This document shows positions 50,872-61,690 of a stretch of 64,000 nucleotides of DNA, piece by piece. Under the pieces are notes generated by a model. The model saw nothing but the letters and a program-made list of their open reading frames with translations, ran no database searches and was not told where the DNA came from. The position numbers were made by a program, and so were the translations under genes. Each line of letters begins with the position of its first letter. Positions within the stretch are counted from its first letter, which is position 1. Source of the stretch: Chamaecyparis obtusa (taxonomy: Eukaryota; Streptophyta; Pinopsida; Cupressales; Cupressaceae); contig BSBK01000963.1 in the NCBI GenBank assembly GCA_027943335.1, forward strand, positions 1,039,001 to 1,103,000, given 5' to 3'.

Positions 50872-51050
50872 AGCTGAGAAACATAAATGTAGGCATCATG
50901 GTCACAATTTTTTGGAGACACAACATAATTGAGTGCTATTTCCAGATGATGCAAAGAAACCACTACTTTGCATCATTTGGGAAAACCACTCAATTATGTT
51001 GTGTCTCCAAAAAATTGTGACCATGATGCCTACATTTATGTTTCTCAGCT
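50872..51050. repeat. Perfect 64-bp-arm palindrome
   Basis: The arms 50872-50935 and 50987-51050 are exact reverse complements over 64 bp, beginning AGCTGAGAAACATAAATG. The 51-bp centre contains an inner perfect 11-bp stem (50946-50956 with 50966-50976, ATGATGCAAAG). Part of the arm recurs at 61625-61670. The ORFs that cover the arms on both strands are shadows of the palindrome. Confidence 0.95.
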
Positions 51051-51151
51051 GTTGTGTCCCAAGACCCCTTATGACCCTTTACGACCCTTTACAATCCCTA
51101 AGAATACATCTTAGAGGTCTTAAAATGTTGTAAAGGGTCATAAAAGACTCC

Positions 51152-51245
51152 TAGGAGGGGCCAAGTGAGCTTCCACCTTCACGTGGTTGTTCCTGTTAAG
51201 TAGAGAATGTTAAACTATTTTCAAAACAAAGAGAAGCTCAATAAT
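51152..51245. repeat. Direct repeat copy 2
   Basis: Second copy of the 46141-46230 block, in the same orientation. Confidence 0.85.
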
Positions 51246-51647
51246 TTAAGGTCTCAGTCCATGGAGATGCTAAAAAAATGACAGGAATCAATGATGGAGA
51301 GTTTTTAGATTTTGAGAAGACGTATATGGAGTGGAGGCTAGATTGAGTACCGGTGCAGAGATGATGATTCAGTAACCTACATCTATAAAACCTTCACAAT
51401 TAACCCTTCATTCCTCTTCTCAAAAATGGTTATCTAGAAACTTTGGATATTGTTTCTCATCCATGCACAAAATGTGCTAGTGATCGTATAAAATTACTTT
51501 AGGCCTCAAGTATTGATGAGATGTACAAGTGTAAAATGTTTTTGTGAGATTGGGATCAATTTGTGTAGTGTACATAAATGCAAGGCGATGATTATTCTTG
51601 ATGATCGATAGGTATAAGTCTTCCAAGCCTTACCCAGTAGCTAGGAC

Positions 51648-52095
51648 TAAAGATAACACAACTCAAGAGACCATCATAGGTTGTCTCTTTCTTTGGTCTA
51701 TATTATTGACATAATGTTTTACCTTTCATTAGCTCATCAAATTCAGGGATTTGAAAGAATTTAATAGAATATTTTCATGACAACGTATATTATTTAAGTT
51801 GATGTTGCATGAATTTATCTACTTCACACACTTGTAGACTATGAGGATGATGATAAAGAAGCATCTCCTCCCATGGCCATGCTTCTTTATCGCCATCCTC
51901 ATAGTGTACAAGTGTGCGAAGTAGATAAATTCGTGTAATGTCAACTTAAATAATATACATTGTCATGAAAATATTCTATTAAATTCTTTCAAATCCTCAA
52001 ATTTGATGAGCTAATGAAAGGTAAAACATTCTGTCAATAATATAGACCGAAGAAAGAGACAACCTATGATGGTCTCTTGAGCTGTGTTATCTTTA
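51648..52095. repeat. Long hairpin with 217-bp arms
   Basis: The arms 51648-51864 and 51879-52095 pair as inverted repeats without any gap around a 14-base loop (51865-51878). I count about 15 mismatches, nearly all transitions, so roughly 93% identity. It lies just inside the right subterminal repeats of the CACTA element. It has no TIR or target duplication of its own that I can define. Confidence 0.93.
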
Positions 52096-52689
52096 ATGTG
52101 CATATCCGTCAATTTTTTGACACTTTATAATTCATTCTGATGGCAATGCTATACATCTGACATCATTTCCTATTGGAATATAGGCCAACACGTCGCCTAT
52201 CTGACAGATAAAATGTCAGATAAAAATACTTTATGATAATTATTGCGATAGTAATGTTGTATGTCTAACAGGGCAACCTGTCGGAGATATATTGCCCTAC
52301 TGTCACTCTTCCGACAGTTAAAATGTCCCAAATATGCAATTTTTGACAGACTATTTTGACAATAATTCTATGTCACCGACGAGTTTATCTATCAAAATTT
52401 GGTTGCAGATCGGTCACTATTCCAATAGTTCTAATGTTGGAAATGATATCTTTTCGACAGTTAGTTCCGACAATGATTGTATATTTCTGATAGGTCTTTG
52501 TGTCATAATTCTGATAGATGGACCGTAGGAAATGTCATAACAAAGGTGTTATCATGTGCAAGTTTTTGATGTAATGGGGTGTTGGTAAACCGACGGATAT
52601 CTCTTCTATCACAATTTCCAACGCAAAAATGGTGACAAACACATGTCAAAATGCTAACAAATAAGTGTTGCAAATCCGACAAATGGCCA

Positions 52690-52717
52690 TCAGAATTTGA
52701 CCTCAAATGTACTAGTG
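52690..52717 (+). repeat. Right terminal inverted repeat of the CACTA element
   Basis: It ends CTCAAATGTACTAGTG. Its reverse complement matches 19849-19876 at 24 of 28 positions, and its outer 16 bases match 57729-57744 exactly. Confidence 0.88.
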
Positions 52718-53383
52718 AAGGTATACTTAAATGATTTTAAAATTAATATTTCCTTTTCAATCCCATAAATGGATGAAAACTAAAGATGAATAGAAATTGA
52801 AGTTAAGTGAAATCAATCAATAGATCACCACACAAGGCACTCCTACAATCAGCTAGAGGCTAGTGGCCTATTTTCAATTTGAGTCTTGCAAGTTAACATC
52901 CACAATTTCACTCATTCAACTATGTTACTTAGAGAAAATTCTATTCTATCTCAACAACTTTAAATTTAAATATATTCTACGTGAGAATGAAGATAACCAT
53001 GCAATAATTCAAACTTGATCACAACTAATCACCATGCTAGGAACATCAATGACAAGTAGAGAAATTTTTGCATTATCTTTGCAACAATTCTCCAACATCT
53101 CCCCTTTACAAATGAGAGGAACAATACTTATATAGGGAACTCAAGTAAAATGAATGACCAAGATTAAATTAGAATCAATGGCCCAGATTGAATCCTACAA
53201 ACCCTAATTAGGGTTTTAACCCTATCAGCCAATGAGATTCAAGTACCTCAAAATGGACCAATAGAAAAATTATAAAAAGTGACAACCAATCAAATGGAAC
53301 CAAATGGTAAGCCAATCAAAATTAAGAATCTAGACTACCGACCAATGAGAAAATATTTTTCCACTTAGACTTACATCAAATCA
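52718..53383. other. No recognisable gene
   Basis: AT-rich sequence between the CACTA end and the decayed ORF. I see no domain, repeat or RNA gene. CCAATCAAAT/ACCAATGAG patches at 53220-53360 are suggestive of retroelement-derived sequence only. Confidence 0.45.
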
Positions 53384-54480
53384 TCATCCAAAATAATATT
53401 TCCTTTGTTTCTATCTTTCTTTGCTAATTTGATGAACCTAGACACCATATTATTGAGCTCCTTCATTGGAGGCATGGGTGTATTTCAAATTCTCCAATCT
53501 ACTAAGTTCATTTTAGTTTTGGTTGTAACAATTATTTTCTCTCATTCAGCTTCATTATCCCTGATTTAAGTCATGAGAATATTAAGGGATGAGAGCCCCT
53601 CCAAATACTCTCTTCTGATAATACCATTCTCCCCAACATTGAAACCAATCATTTTTTGCTTCAAAATCTCTAAGTTCATGTTTTATTCCTTCTTCTCCTT
53701 AAAATTGAAGGCAATCTTCATTGCACTGAAAGCCTCTACAATCATAGTATGGATGGAAAGACTAGGTTGAGCACTATCATTCCTTATCTTCTCCAAAGTA
53801 TCATGTTGATGGACTAAAGAAAAGTACCATGACTATATCTCTTATTCCTCATGCCTTGATCACCTTACTTATTACCAATAGATGCTTTGGAACATTTTCC
53901 ATAGCCTGTAGTTGGGGCTTGGTTTTACCTTTGATGGGCTAAAATTCATCCCAAAGGTTTATGAAAGCATGAAATCTGGCTCTAAGTGTTGTGAGTGTCT
54001 AAAATTTCTCCATGAATCCTAGGAGAAATGTCAATCACTCTTACAAAACTCCTTCCATCCAAGCTCTAGTTTCTTGAAGTGAGGTCCTTGAACCTTATGC
54101 ATTATCAATATCTTCCCTCTCAAGGGTGAGAGGTCGTACAAATGTAGGATCTCTCTACTAGATTGGTTTGTAGACATTCCTGTAATATGATATCAATCTC
54201 TTATTCTCCTCTGTATACTTGTTCTTCTTTGCAACTTCCTTATTCATTTTATTTTGCATGGCCCTTAGGGCATCTTGACCTTCCTCATATTCTATCTTCT
54301 TTGTAGTATCTCACAAATTATGTTCAACTATCTCATAATCCTGAGGTTGAAAGTTGTCTCTTATTTTTTTCACCTTAGGAATAGAAATTTGAACCTTGTA
54401 GGCTCATGAATCATCTCTGATCACCTTGGCTACCCTTTCTTTTGGCTGACTTTCTTCTTCAACTTGTTGTTGTTGGCATA
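53384..54480 (-). pseudogene. Decayed ORF of unknown family, C-terminal part
   Basis: On the minus strand a single frame from 54480 to about 53384 stays protein-like for about 365 codons but holds about a dozen stops, mostly TAG, TGA or TAA with no frameshift. Visible segments include KVKKIRDNFQPQDYEIVEHN, a Lys/Asn-rich coiled-coil-like part (ALRAMQNKMNKEVAKKNK), RDPTFVRPLTLEREDIDN and MKELNNMVSRFIKLAKKDR. I do not recognise the family. The upstream part of the same protein seems to lie at 56990-57725, displaced by an insertion. A retroelement gag-like or accessory ORF is possible. Confidence 0.5.
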
Positions 54481-54493
54481 ACTAGTTGGAGAT

Positions 54494-55900
54494 TGTTGAT
54501 TTATGTTGTTGTTGGTAAAGACATGATTGGTATACATGATAATTAGTTATATGTTTTTCATTGATGTCAAACTATTTAGGATGATGTTTGGCATGATTTT
54601 TTGACTTGTTATTATATCTATTAGAAGGAAAATATTGTTGTTGTAATGAGAAGTTAAATAAGGTAAAGGATATGTTGATAGGAACTTTATTGGGTAACAG
54701 TTAAGACAAATAATGGTGGACAGATGAATGATTTGATTGTTTATCAAAATATTCTAAGGAGTTATCTAAAAAATTCTATTAATAAAGATGTTAATCAGAT
54801 ATGATTAAAGGTGAAGGTAATTTTATTAAGATACTTACTGGTAAACTATTGTCTTATCGATACACTAAATAAAGTCTTATCGGTACAAAGAAAGTCTTAG
54901 CAGAGAGTACAGATCTAAAGGTGAGAGAAGAATAGAGTGTAATATAAGGAGAAAGGTGATGACACAAAGATCAAGGTAAAATGTATTAAGGAAGTTTCTA
55001 CAAGAGTAAAATGGTTTATCAATTAGCAAGCCAACAAGGAGATAAAGAAAAGAAATATGGATTGTTAGATTTGATATAAAGGATACAAATCATTGGATTT
55101 AGGTTTAGGGTTTATGAATGAGGAAATTATACTTAAGGAAGAATAAAGAATAAGTTTGGTATCATGTCGAAGAAAAGAAGAAGATTGTGGTGAAAGACTA
55201 GATATCTGTGGAACAAAGAAGTTAATCAAAGAAGTATTGTTGCGATCATATAGAAGGATATAGAGAAGAAAAAAGAATTGAATAGGTATGTTATTGTGTT
55301 AAGGAACTTCATTGGATCCAAATTAGCAAGATTAGTGTGAACTACATATCATTTGTTAGTTGTTACTCTCTAAAAATTGTGACAGTAAAATCCCTTATCG
55401 AGTGACCCTAACAAGTCCATTGTAAAATCCTCTAACTAGGTGGCATTCACAAAAGAGTGTCTAAAATCCTCTAACTAGGTTACTCCTAACAAAGTAAAAG
55501 ACTTTAAAAAGTCTCTAGGAAAATCCCTTAACCGGGTAGCATTTAACTGTGCTTTTGTAACCCTAATCAAGTGGACCTTTAACAGGGTAGGATCTTAATC
55601 GGGTGTATTCCAAAAGAGTATAATTATTTGTGGTAATTTTTCTCACACCATGGTTTTCACCCTAATCAGGTTTCCATGAGATAAATACTGATATTAATGT
55701 TATGTGAATAATTTTATATGCTGCATGGATGTTTAATGTTTAGTTAACCGATAACAATGTTATAGGTTAAAATATATCTTAATCGGTAAATTTTTTTATA
55801 GAAGTATTGGGACAGTGAAATTTAGTTTGGGTTGGTGATTACTAATTTACCCTCCCCCCCCTCAGTAATCAACCCTATACCTATAGTTGTATAATATCTT
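54494..55900 (+). mobile_element. Copia-type LTR fragment
   Basis: A purine tract TTGGAGAT (54486-54493) followed by TGTTGATTTATG resembles the junction of a copia polypurine tract with its 3' LTR. Repeated AAATCCTCTAACTAGG/CCTTAACCGGGTAGC motifs at 55380-55680, CACACCATGGTTTTCACCC (about 55647) and a C8 run (about 55852) are typical of long copia LTRs and resemble the LTR at 8068-9542. The right end is uncertain (55900 or slightly beyond) and no target duplication was found. It separates two parts of a decayed ORF. Confidence 0.55.
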
Positions 55901-56989
55901 CAATGTTTTTAATTTTTTTTTGGCTCATCAACATTTTCTTTTCCTTGAGTCATATCCTTGTGTGTGAATGATAAACACCTTCATGAAATTAGGATTATTA
56001 ACTAACAATTCAAAGCAAATACAATGTAAATTTAAACTAAGAAATGAATTTAACATCCATGACATCTCATGGTTCTCTAATTAGATGTGGTAAGTAGAGC
56101 TCTTAGCTTTGTATTCTTTACTAGTGACACTTCTAAAATGAGAAATCTATGATACTAATATGCCTAATCTAGCTCACAATTCTCTATTATGCTATGATAC
56201 AATGCAAATGTAAATGATAAATGCTCTCAAATGCTCTTAATTACTCATGAAATTGACTATAATAAGGATGCTTTACTCTTCAAATCTCTAATTGCCTCTT
56301 ATGCTCACAAAATGCCTCTTACTTATAGTAAATTCCCAAGGGTAGGGGGTAGAGTGAAGTAATCATGATTTAGCCTTGGTTGAGTCAAAAACTTTGCAAT
56401 GTTTTTAAATGGGTGGACAATTTAAATATTTGTCTCAAAGGTTTGGACAAAAAGACAAAATTGAGTGGATGAGATTCAAATTTGAAATGTGTGATCAAGA
56501 TTCAATTCCTTTGAGTGATCCATGTGCTTTGTGTTCTCAATTTTCATTGGTTGCTCAATTTGTTGTTGAAAGATATTAGGATTTATTAAATTCTATCAAT
56601 TAATTACTTTAGCCATGTAGGGAATAGGTTCATTTTGATTTTTGATTTAAAACTATACAATTAATTGATTAAAATCAATTATATAGTGTTTTTGACCCCT
56701 TTAAGCTTGTATTTAATTATTTAATGTCATCATTTGATTTTTCCTTTGATTTTATTGATTTTGTCCAACTTTGATTAATAAATGTCCATTTTGATTTGAT
56801 CCTTTTTTATTTGAATTAGTGCATTTTGATTAAGAATTTGCAATTTTGATGATTTAAAGCACTTGCCCATTTTTGAGTATCTATAATCCCATAACCAATC
56901 AGGCATTGTGCACTCACCTAACTCCAAGTCAGGCTCTTCTCTTCTTTGGATTTTGACTGGGATGATTGCAACATCTTCATTTGGACCTT
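55901..56989. other. No recognisable gene
   Basis: AT-rich sequence with ATTTTGATTTG-type low-complexity patches (56620-56860). It may be part of the insertion that displaced the two halves of the neighbouring decayed ORF. Confidence 0.45.
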
Positions 56990-57725
56990 AATTATGAGAT
57001 GGGACTTGTACATATTGAGGATAATCCTCAATATCAACCATCTCATCATCATTATCTTTATGTGGGGAAAGCATTCCTTCTACTTCAAAGGAACTCAATG
57101 GAGAATATCATGAAGAACTATGACTGGCACTATCCTCTGATTAGAAGAAATCACTTGATGTACTTCCTTGACCTTAGATGGAATAGTCTTTCCTTGTTTT
57201 GAAGTTTCACTTGCTTCATTCTCTTTGCGTGTGGCTCTTCAATCCTGATTCCCTTCTCCCTCAAATTCCTTCTCAGTGGAGCCTTCATAGTATTCTTTCT
57301 TTTTTATAGGTCCACCCTATTGTCCACTTGATGTTGGAGGCTTTTCAGATGATTCTTCTTTTTCAATTTTTTCAACCTCCTTCATCTTGTCATATGTTAA
57401 GGGTACTCCTCTCCTTTCTAAATTGGTTATCTTTCCATCCAACCACTACTAGGTGAAGAGGGAAACTAAAATGATCAAAGTCTCAAGATTAACCTCCTTG
57501 TCATCTTCCCAATCAATTATTTCCAACTCATGGTTTGTAGTGGTGTTGAAATCTCCTCTAGTAATGTTGTCATATTCCTCTAATTGTTCAGGGACTTGCA
57601 TTCCTTTCCAATTGTACTTTCTAATCATGTCTACTATCAACCTTGAGAACATCCTCCTAATCTCCAAATATTCCACTGCATCAACCTGATAGTCCTCTAA
57701 GTGTGGAATGTAGAGATATTTGTTC
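56990..57725 (-). pseudogene. Decayed ORF of unknown family, N-terminal part
   Basis: The minus strand reads in one frame from 57725: YLYIPHLEDYQVDAVEYLEI, RRMFSRLIVDMIRKYNWKG, VPEQLEEYDNITRGDFNTTT, then WEDDKEVNLETL. After a double TAG near 57449 it continues WLDGKITNLERRGVPLTYDK and a Lys/Glu-rich stretch to about 57000. It is cut on the right by the CACTA terminus at 57729 and on the left by inserted sequence. No domain name can be given; the composition (structured start, charged linker) resembles retroelement gag-like or accessory proteins. Confidence 0.5.
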
Positions 57726-57728
57726 TCA

Positions 57729-58260
57729 CACTAGTACATTTGAGACCTTTTTCAATAGTCGAACATCTGAATTTAGATAGTATACTATCGATTGAGTGAC
57801 ACTACCCAGTGTCACAGTTTTGCAGTTGGAAAAACTGATGGTTTTGTTAGGTGTCATAATTACGACACCCTTAGCCGTCACAAAATGCGGGTGCCAACAA
57901 AGTGAACCTATTGTCGCACCTATTTGCGATCATCCACATTGTGACACCTAACCGTCACAACAAATACAAATGATGGCGACCCGTCAGAATATTTTGACAG
58001 GTAGGTATCAATATTAACCTATTCACTGATGGAAATGCTATTAGTGCAATGGATTTTTGTTGCGAGATTATGATGGATGTGCATCGTTTATGGTTTGTAA
58101 CAATGACTATGATGTACAAATGATGAACATGCATTGGAAATTTATGACAGACATTCATCATTTATGATTTGTTCCAACAATGATGTTGTTAATGCGATGA
58201 CTGTATGTCAGATGTTTGCGACGGATACCCATCGCTATTGTAATTTCATCATAGTTACAA
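57729..58260 (-). mobile_element. Terminus and subterminal repeats of a second CACTA relic
   Basis: It begins CACTAGTACATTTGAG, identical over 16 bases to the inverted right end of the first element. GTGTCACA/GTGACACC/GTCACAAC motifs (57790-57970) and GATGATG-CATCG motifs in both orientations follow to about 58250, typical of subterminal repeats. The other end is not in view. The insertion split the decayed ORF at 57725; the flank is TCA. Confidence 0.72.
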
Positions 58261-59640
58261 TGATAATCAATTTTTAAAAAAATATATATATATTTGTCGA
58301 TTCAGAACGGTGTTCTTGTAGATCTGGTTCTTGCTCGTGTTTTGGTTATGGATCATTTAGAGATAACTTTGTAGTAGATTTGATAGCGGGTCATGGATTA
58401 TTGAGTTGAGTCTAGAGACTTGGATTTCAAATGGATCCTACCAAATCAAGACTTGTGATAGCGAAGGCTCTGGCACAAGAATCTAGTGCAGTGATCAAAG
58501 ATGCATTCTTCCTGATGTGTTCATGAGATATATGCAGACCTGATTGCATTTGGATCTGATTCAAGTGACTTCTTGACTTCTTTGGTCTAAATTTGATGTA
58601 CTTTGTTCCTATGGAGTGTAGCAGTGACTTGACTTGGAGTTTGAGTAGACTGTGCATTGATTGGCTTGAAGGTGAAATCAAACTACTCTTTGCGTTGTTG
58701 TTGAGATCGGCTTGTGATGGATTGCTAGGACCGTCTACTATTTTTTCCATAGTTTTGAATGAGTTAGGTGTGATGTCAAGAGAGTGACGTGTAGAACTTG
58801 CACATTGGAGATTTGTAGATCACTATGGTGTCCGTGATGACTTGGGAGAAGTCTTCTTCTTGGTGAACTGAGTTGAGAGACTTAGATTATAGAAAGTGGA
58901 TCATTTGATGTGACTTATGAGACAATGAAATGTGGTAGATGTAAATGTGGTTTGATCGACCCACTGAAAGTATTGACATCCAGTATTTCCCTGACAATAC
59001 CAAATGTACATCAGTTCTTCATAAAATGATTAGTTGTCACATTATTTTAAAACAAAATATAATTATGAAATATCCAGACCTTTTTCCTATTTGGGAAAAC
59101 CCAAAATTGACACCAAGGATTACTTTTTATGCGTGACATCTTCAACAAGCATGGGCCAACACCACATTGACACATAGGCACATTGACCAAGGTCATCGAT
59201 GCTCTTTCAAAAAATATTGCATTATCACAAATATTGCATTGTCATTATTTTGTTCATTCATACTAATTATAATTACAATAAAAAGAAACATACTAATGTA
59301 GACTTGCACATTTTTCGGCTAAGTCGAAGTCTTTGGTTTAAATCACTAGACACTCAAAACAAAATGACAAACCAAAGACAACCATGCAATTGTAAAGAAA
59401 GGTAATTTTCTTAATCATGTCACTAATTTGTGCATATCTAAATACTGGTGTCTTTCAAGTGATTTGATTCTTGTCATGCCCACTACAAATGAGAACACTC
59501 TTAACTAGTGAGGTTGTTTAAGCATATAGAGATTAAATACACTCTGTTAGAATGAAATTTCTCTTAACAAAAGATAAAAAATATATAAGTAGGACATATA
59601 AAACAAGGTGAATAAGAGTAGTACATATAAAACAATTCTT
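58261..59640. other. No recognisable gene, interior of the second CACTA relic
   Basis: Open frames (58427-58750 on minus, 58593-58787 on plus) overlap on opposite strands and lack motifs. Probably internal CACTA sequence whose genes are deleted or decayed. Confidence 0.4.
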
Positions 59641-59649
59641 AGAACATGC

Positions 59650-59850
59650 CAAACATTTGGAATGATTGTACATTTCATTCATGTCATTGATATTCTTCTT
59701 CATCCATCTCATCATCAAGATTATCATTGTCGATGACATCATCACCACCACTATTGTTGTTGTCATCATCATCACCATCAGTATCATCGTCATCATCATC
59801 TTCATCAGTAGCAGCATCAGTAGTAGCATCATCGTCATCAATAGTGAAAG
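59650..59850 (-). pseudogene. Transposase tail of the second CACTA relic
   Basis: The minus strand reads GATGATGCTACTACTGATGC ... AATAGTGGTGGTGATGATGT and ends with ATGACATGAATGAAATGT. The same order of GAT repeats, GCTAC interruptions and 3' untranslated sequence occurs on the plus strand at 29790-29990. It is therefore the acidic C-terminus of a TNP2-type transposase gene, oriented opposite to the first element. Upstream transposase sequence is not visible to the right, where repeats take over. Confidence 0.72.
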
Positions 59851-59851
59851 G

Positions 59852-60422
59852 TAATGATCAATGAGGTTTCTTTTATTAGATTATACATTAATACACTTAC
59901 TATTTTGAATTTGAGCTCGGGCATCATGCAATGTTATTGTTGTCATTACATGCTTGTTGCTGTTGTGCACCATATATTATTTTATACACATAGAACAATA
60001 GATTTGGGGACTTAAACTTATGTTCAATCCTTAATAATGGTTTGGGGAACTAATTACTAGATGAGTGACTACAATACCCTAGTTTGCATTATTAGATGAT
60101 CGTGTTTAATTTGTGTTCATTTCATGCAAAGATACATGTAAAGGAAAATAAATTTTTGCATCCAAAGATTACATGTATATATATGAAAAATAACTTGTAT
60201 ATACTATAAAAAAGAAAATAACTTTTAGAAGAAAATGCAAGAGTATAGGAATACATAAGAGGATGTACATAAATAATAACGGTGTCAGACATTGCCTAAA
60301 GTGATGAATTTTTTACTTGGGTATGAATCTAGTGTACCCCTATGTGATCCAAAACTTGCAAAAAAAAGAGAGATGGGGGTTAGATAAAAAAATATCTAAA
60401 AAATGAATGGCATCCTGTTACT
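59852..60422. repeat. Repeat block X, copy 1
   Basis: About 570 bp, with TACATTAATACACTTACT and CACCATATATTATTTTATAC, closely matched in direct orientation at 62322-62888. Parts recur inverted at 61187-61262 and 61505-61535. Confidence 0.88.
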
Positions 60423-60504
60423 GAAAGAGATCAAACACTTCACACAATATATAGTGACATCAATAATAAAAAAATACACTTACTATTTTGAATTTGAGCT
60501 CATA

Positions 60505-60833
60505 AAGATTAACTTTCAAAAGAATATGAATGAATGCAAACATACATAAGTGGATGAACATAAATAATGGAGGTACCAAACATTGCTTGAAGTAATGAAG
60601 TGTTGACCCAGGCTTTAATCCAGTATGCTCTTGTATGATCCAAAACTTGGAAGGAAGAAAAAGATGGGGTTAGATCCAAAGGATCTAAGCAATGTCTGGC
60701 ACCCTATTACTGATCCTCATCTACAATTATGCATGTGCATAGTCAAGCCATACACTTCTAAAATGAACTATGCTACAGAACATGGGTGTGTGTTAATGTG
60801 ATTCAAAAGCTATTATGCAAGATTGTTTTATTA
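60505..60833. repeat. Repeat block Y, copy 1
   Basis: About 330 bp, from AACTTTCAAAAGAATATG to GCAAGATTGTTTTATT, repeated directly at 63519-63843 and in part at 63116-63180. Its centre resembles the second half of block X, so X and Y share an older repeat. Confidence 0.88.
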
Positions 60834-61629
60834 TGTCTATATAATAGGAGGAGTGATATATTTTAATGGAAATGGACATAAAAATTGTAGTGAAACTCTA
60901 TAATTTATTATTGTGGACATAGAAATTGTAGTGTAAATAGTAGGATGATTGTTCATGAGCTCACTATTTAATATCTGGCCAGGCCATGTAAATGGTACCA
61001 GGCCAACCTAATCAGCCCAACAAAATGTGTCATGTTTATCTTTGTCAAATACACTCGTTCACCATTTTGTTCTTGTTATTCACACAAATATTGCATCAAA
61101 AGTAATTGTAAACAATGATTCAAAGAAAAAAGAAACAATTACAATAGATCAGACCCCAAAAGAATACAGTCAACTACAATAGCTCACAGTCTCAATGAAA
61201 TAAATAGTGTATAAAATAATATATGGTGCACAACAATAGCAAGCATGCAATGACAACAATAACATTGCATGATAAAATTTAATACTCTTAGTTTTTATTC
61301 AAATCTATTTGAAACTCCTATCAGCTCATTGTCCAATAGTTAAACTAACCTATGACTTCAAAGGAAGAATTTTGAAATATATTTGTAGGTAGTTATCTCT
61401 TCTATAATGATGGAGGAGTCAAAGGTAATGATCAATGAGGTTGTTGCTATTAGATCATACATTAATACACATATTGTTTTGACAACAATAACATTGCATG
61501 ATGTCAGAGCTCAAATTCAAAATAGTAAGTGTATTATTTTATTACTGATGTCCCTATTTTATCTAATAGCATCAATATAACAAACAAAGTACTGACCAAT
61601 CAAATAAGGGGTCCTGGGACACAACAGCT

Positions 61630-61690
61630 GAGAAACATAAATGTAGGCATCATGGTCACATTTTTTTGGATATCTACATTTATGTTTCTC
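61630..61690. repeat. 16-bp stem hairpin related to the 50872 palindrome
   Basis: GAGAAACATAAATGTA (61630-61645) pairs exactly with 61675-61690. The left side is the same sequence as the palindrome arm at 50875-50920. Confidence 0.88.

Larger units (their letters stand above)
45838..52689. repeat. Right subterminal zone of the CACTA element
   Basis: No gene is evident. From about 48100 onwards the zone repeats blocks of 19877-24740, in both orientations. At 52100-52690 short motifs of the types CCGACAG, TGTCAGA and TCTGATAG recur many times in both orientations, as expected of the subterminal repeats bound by TNPA-type proteins. About 45840-48100 is mainly unique AT-rich DNA with TTAATGAATGTTA-type repeats at 45920-46110. 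Confidence 0.72.
19849..52717 (+). mobile_element. CACTA (En/Spm) transposon with nested insertions
   Basis: The left end starts CACTACTACATTTG and the right end finishes CAAATGTACTAGTG. The 28-bp ends match at 24 of 28 positions as inverted repeats. Between them lie a TNP2-type transposase relic, a SET-domain relic and a second TNPA-like gene, all on the plus strand, with large subterminal repeat zones on both sides. About 12.8 kb of the 32.9 kb is later retrotransposon (solo LTR 26323-27176, gypsy 33773-45689). AAGG flanks both ends; the strict 3-bp flanks are AGG on the left and AAG on the right, so the usual 3-bp duplication is not exact. All genes carry stops, so the copy is not autonomous. 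Confidence 0.88.

Noticed and set aside
50624..51133. Two near-identical ORFs on opposite strands
   Set aside because: Caused by the perfect palindrome at 50872-51050; no protein signature.
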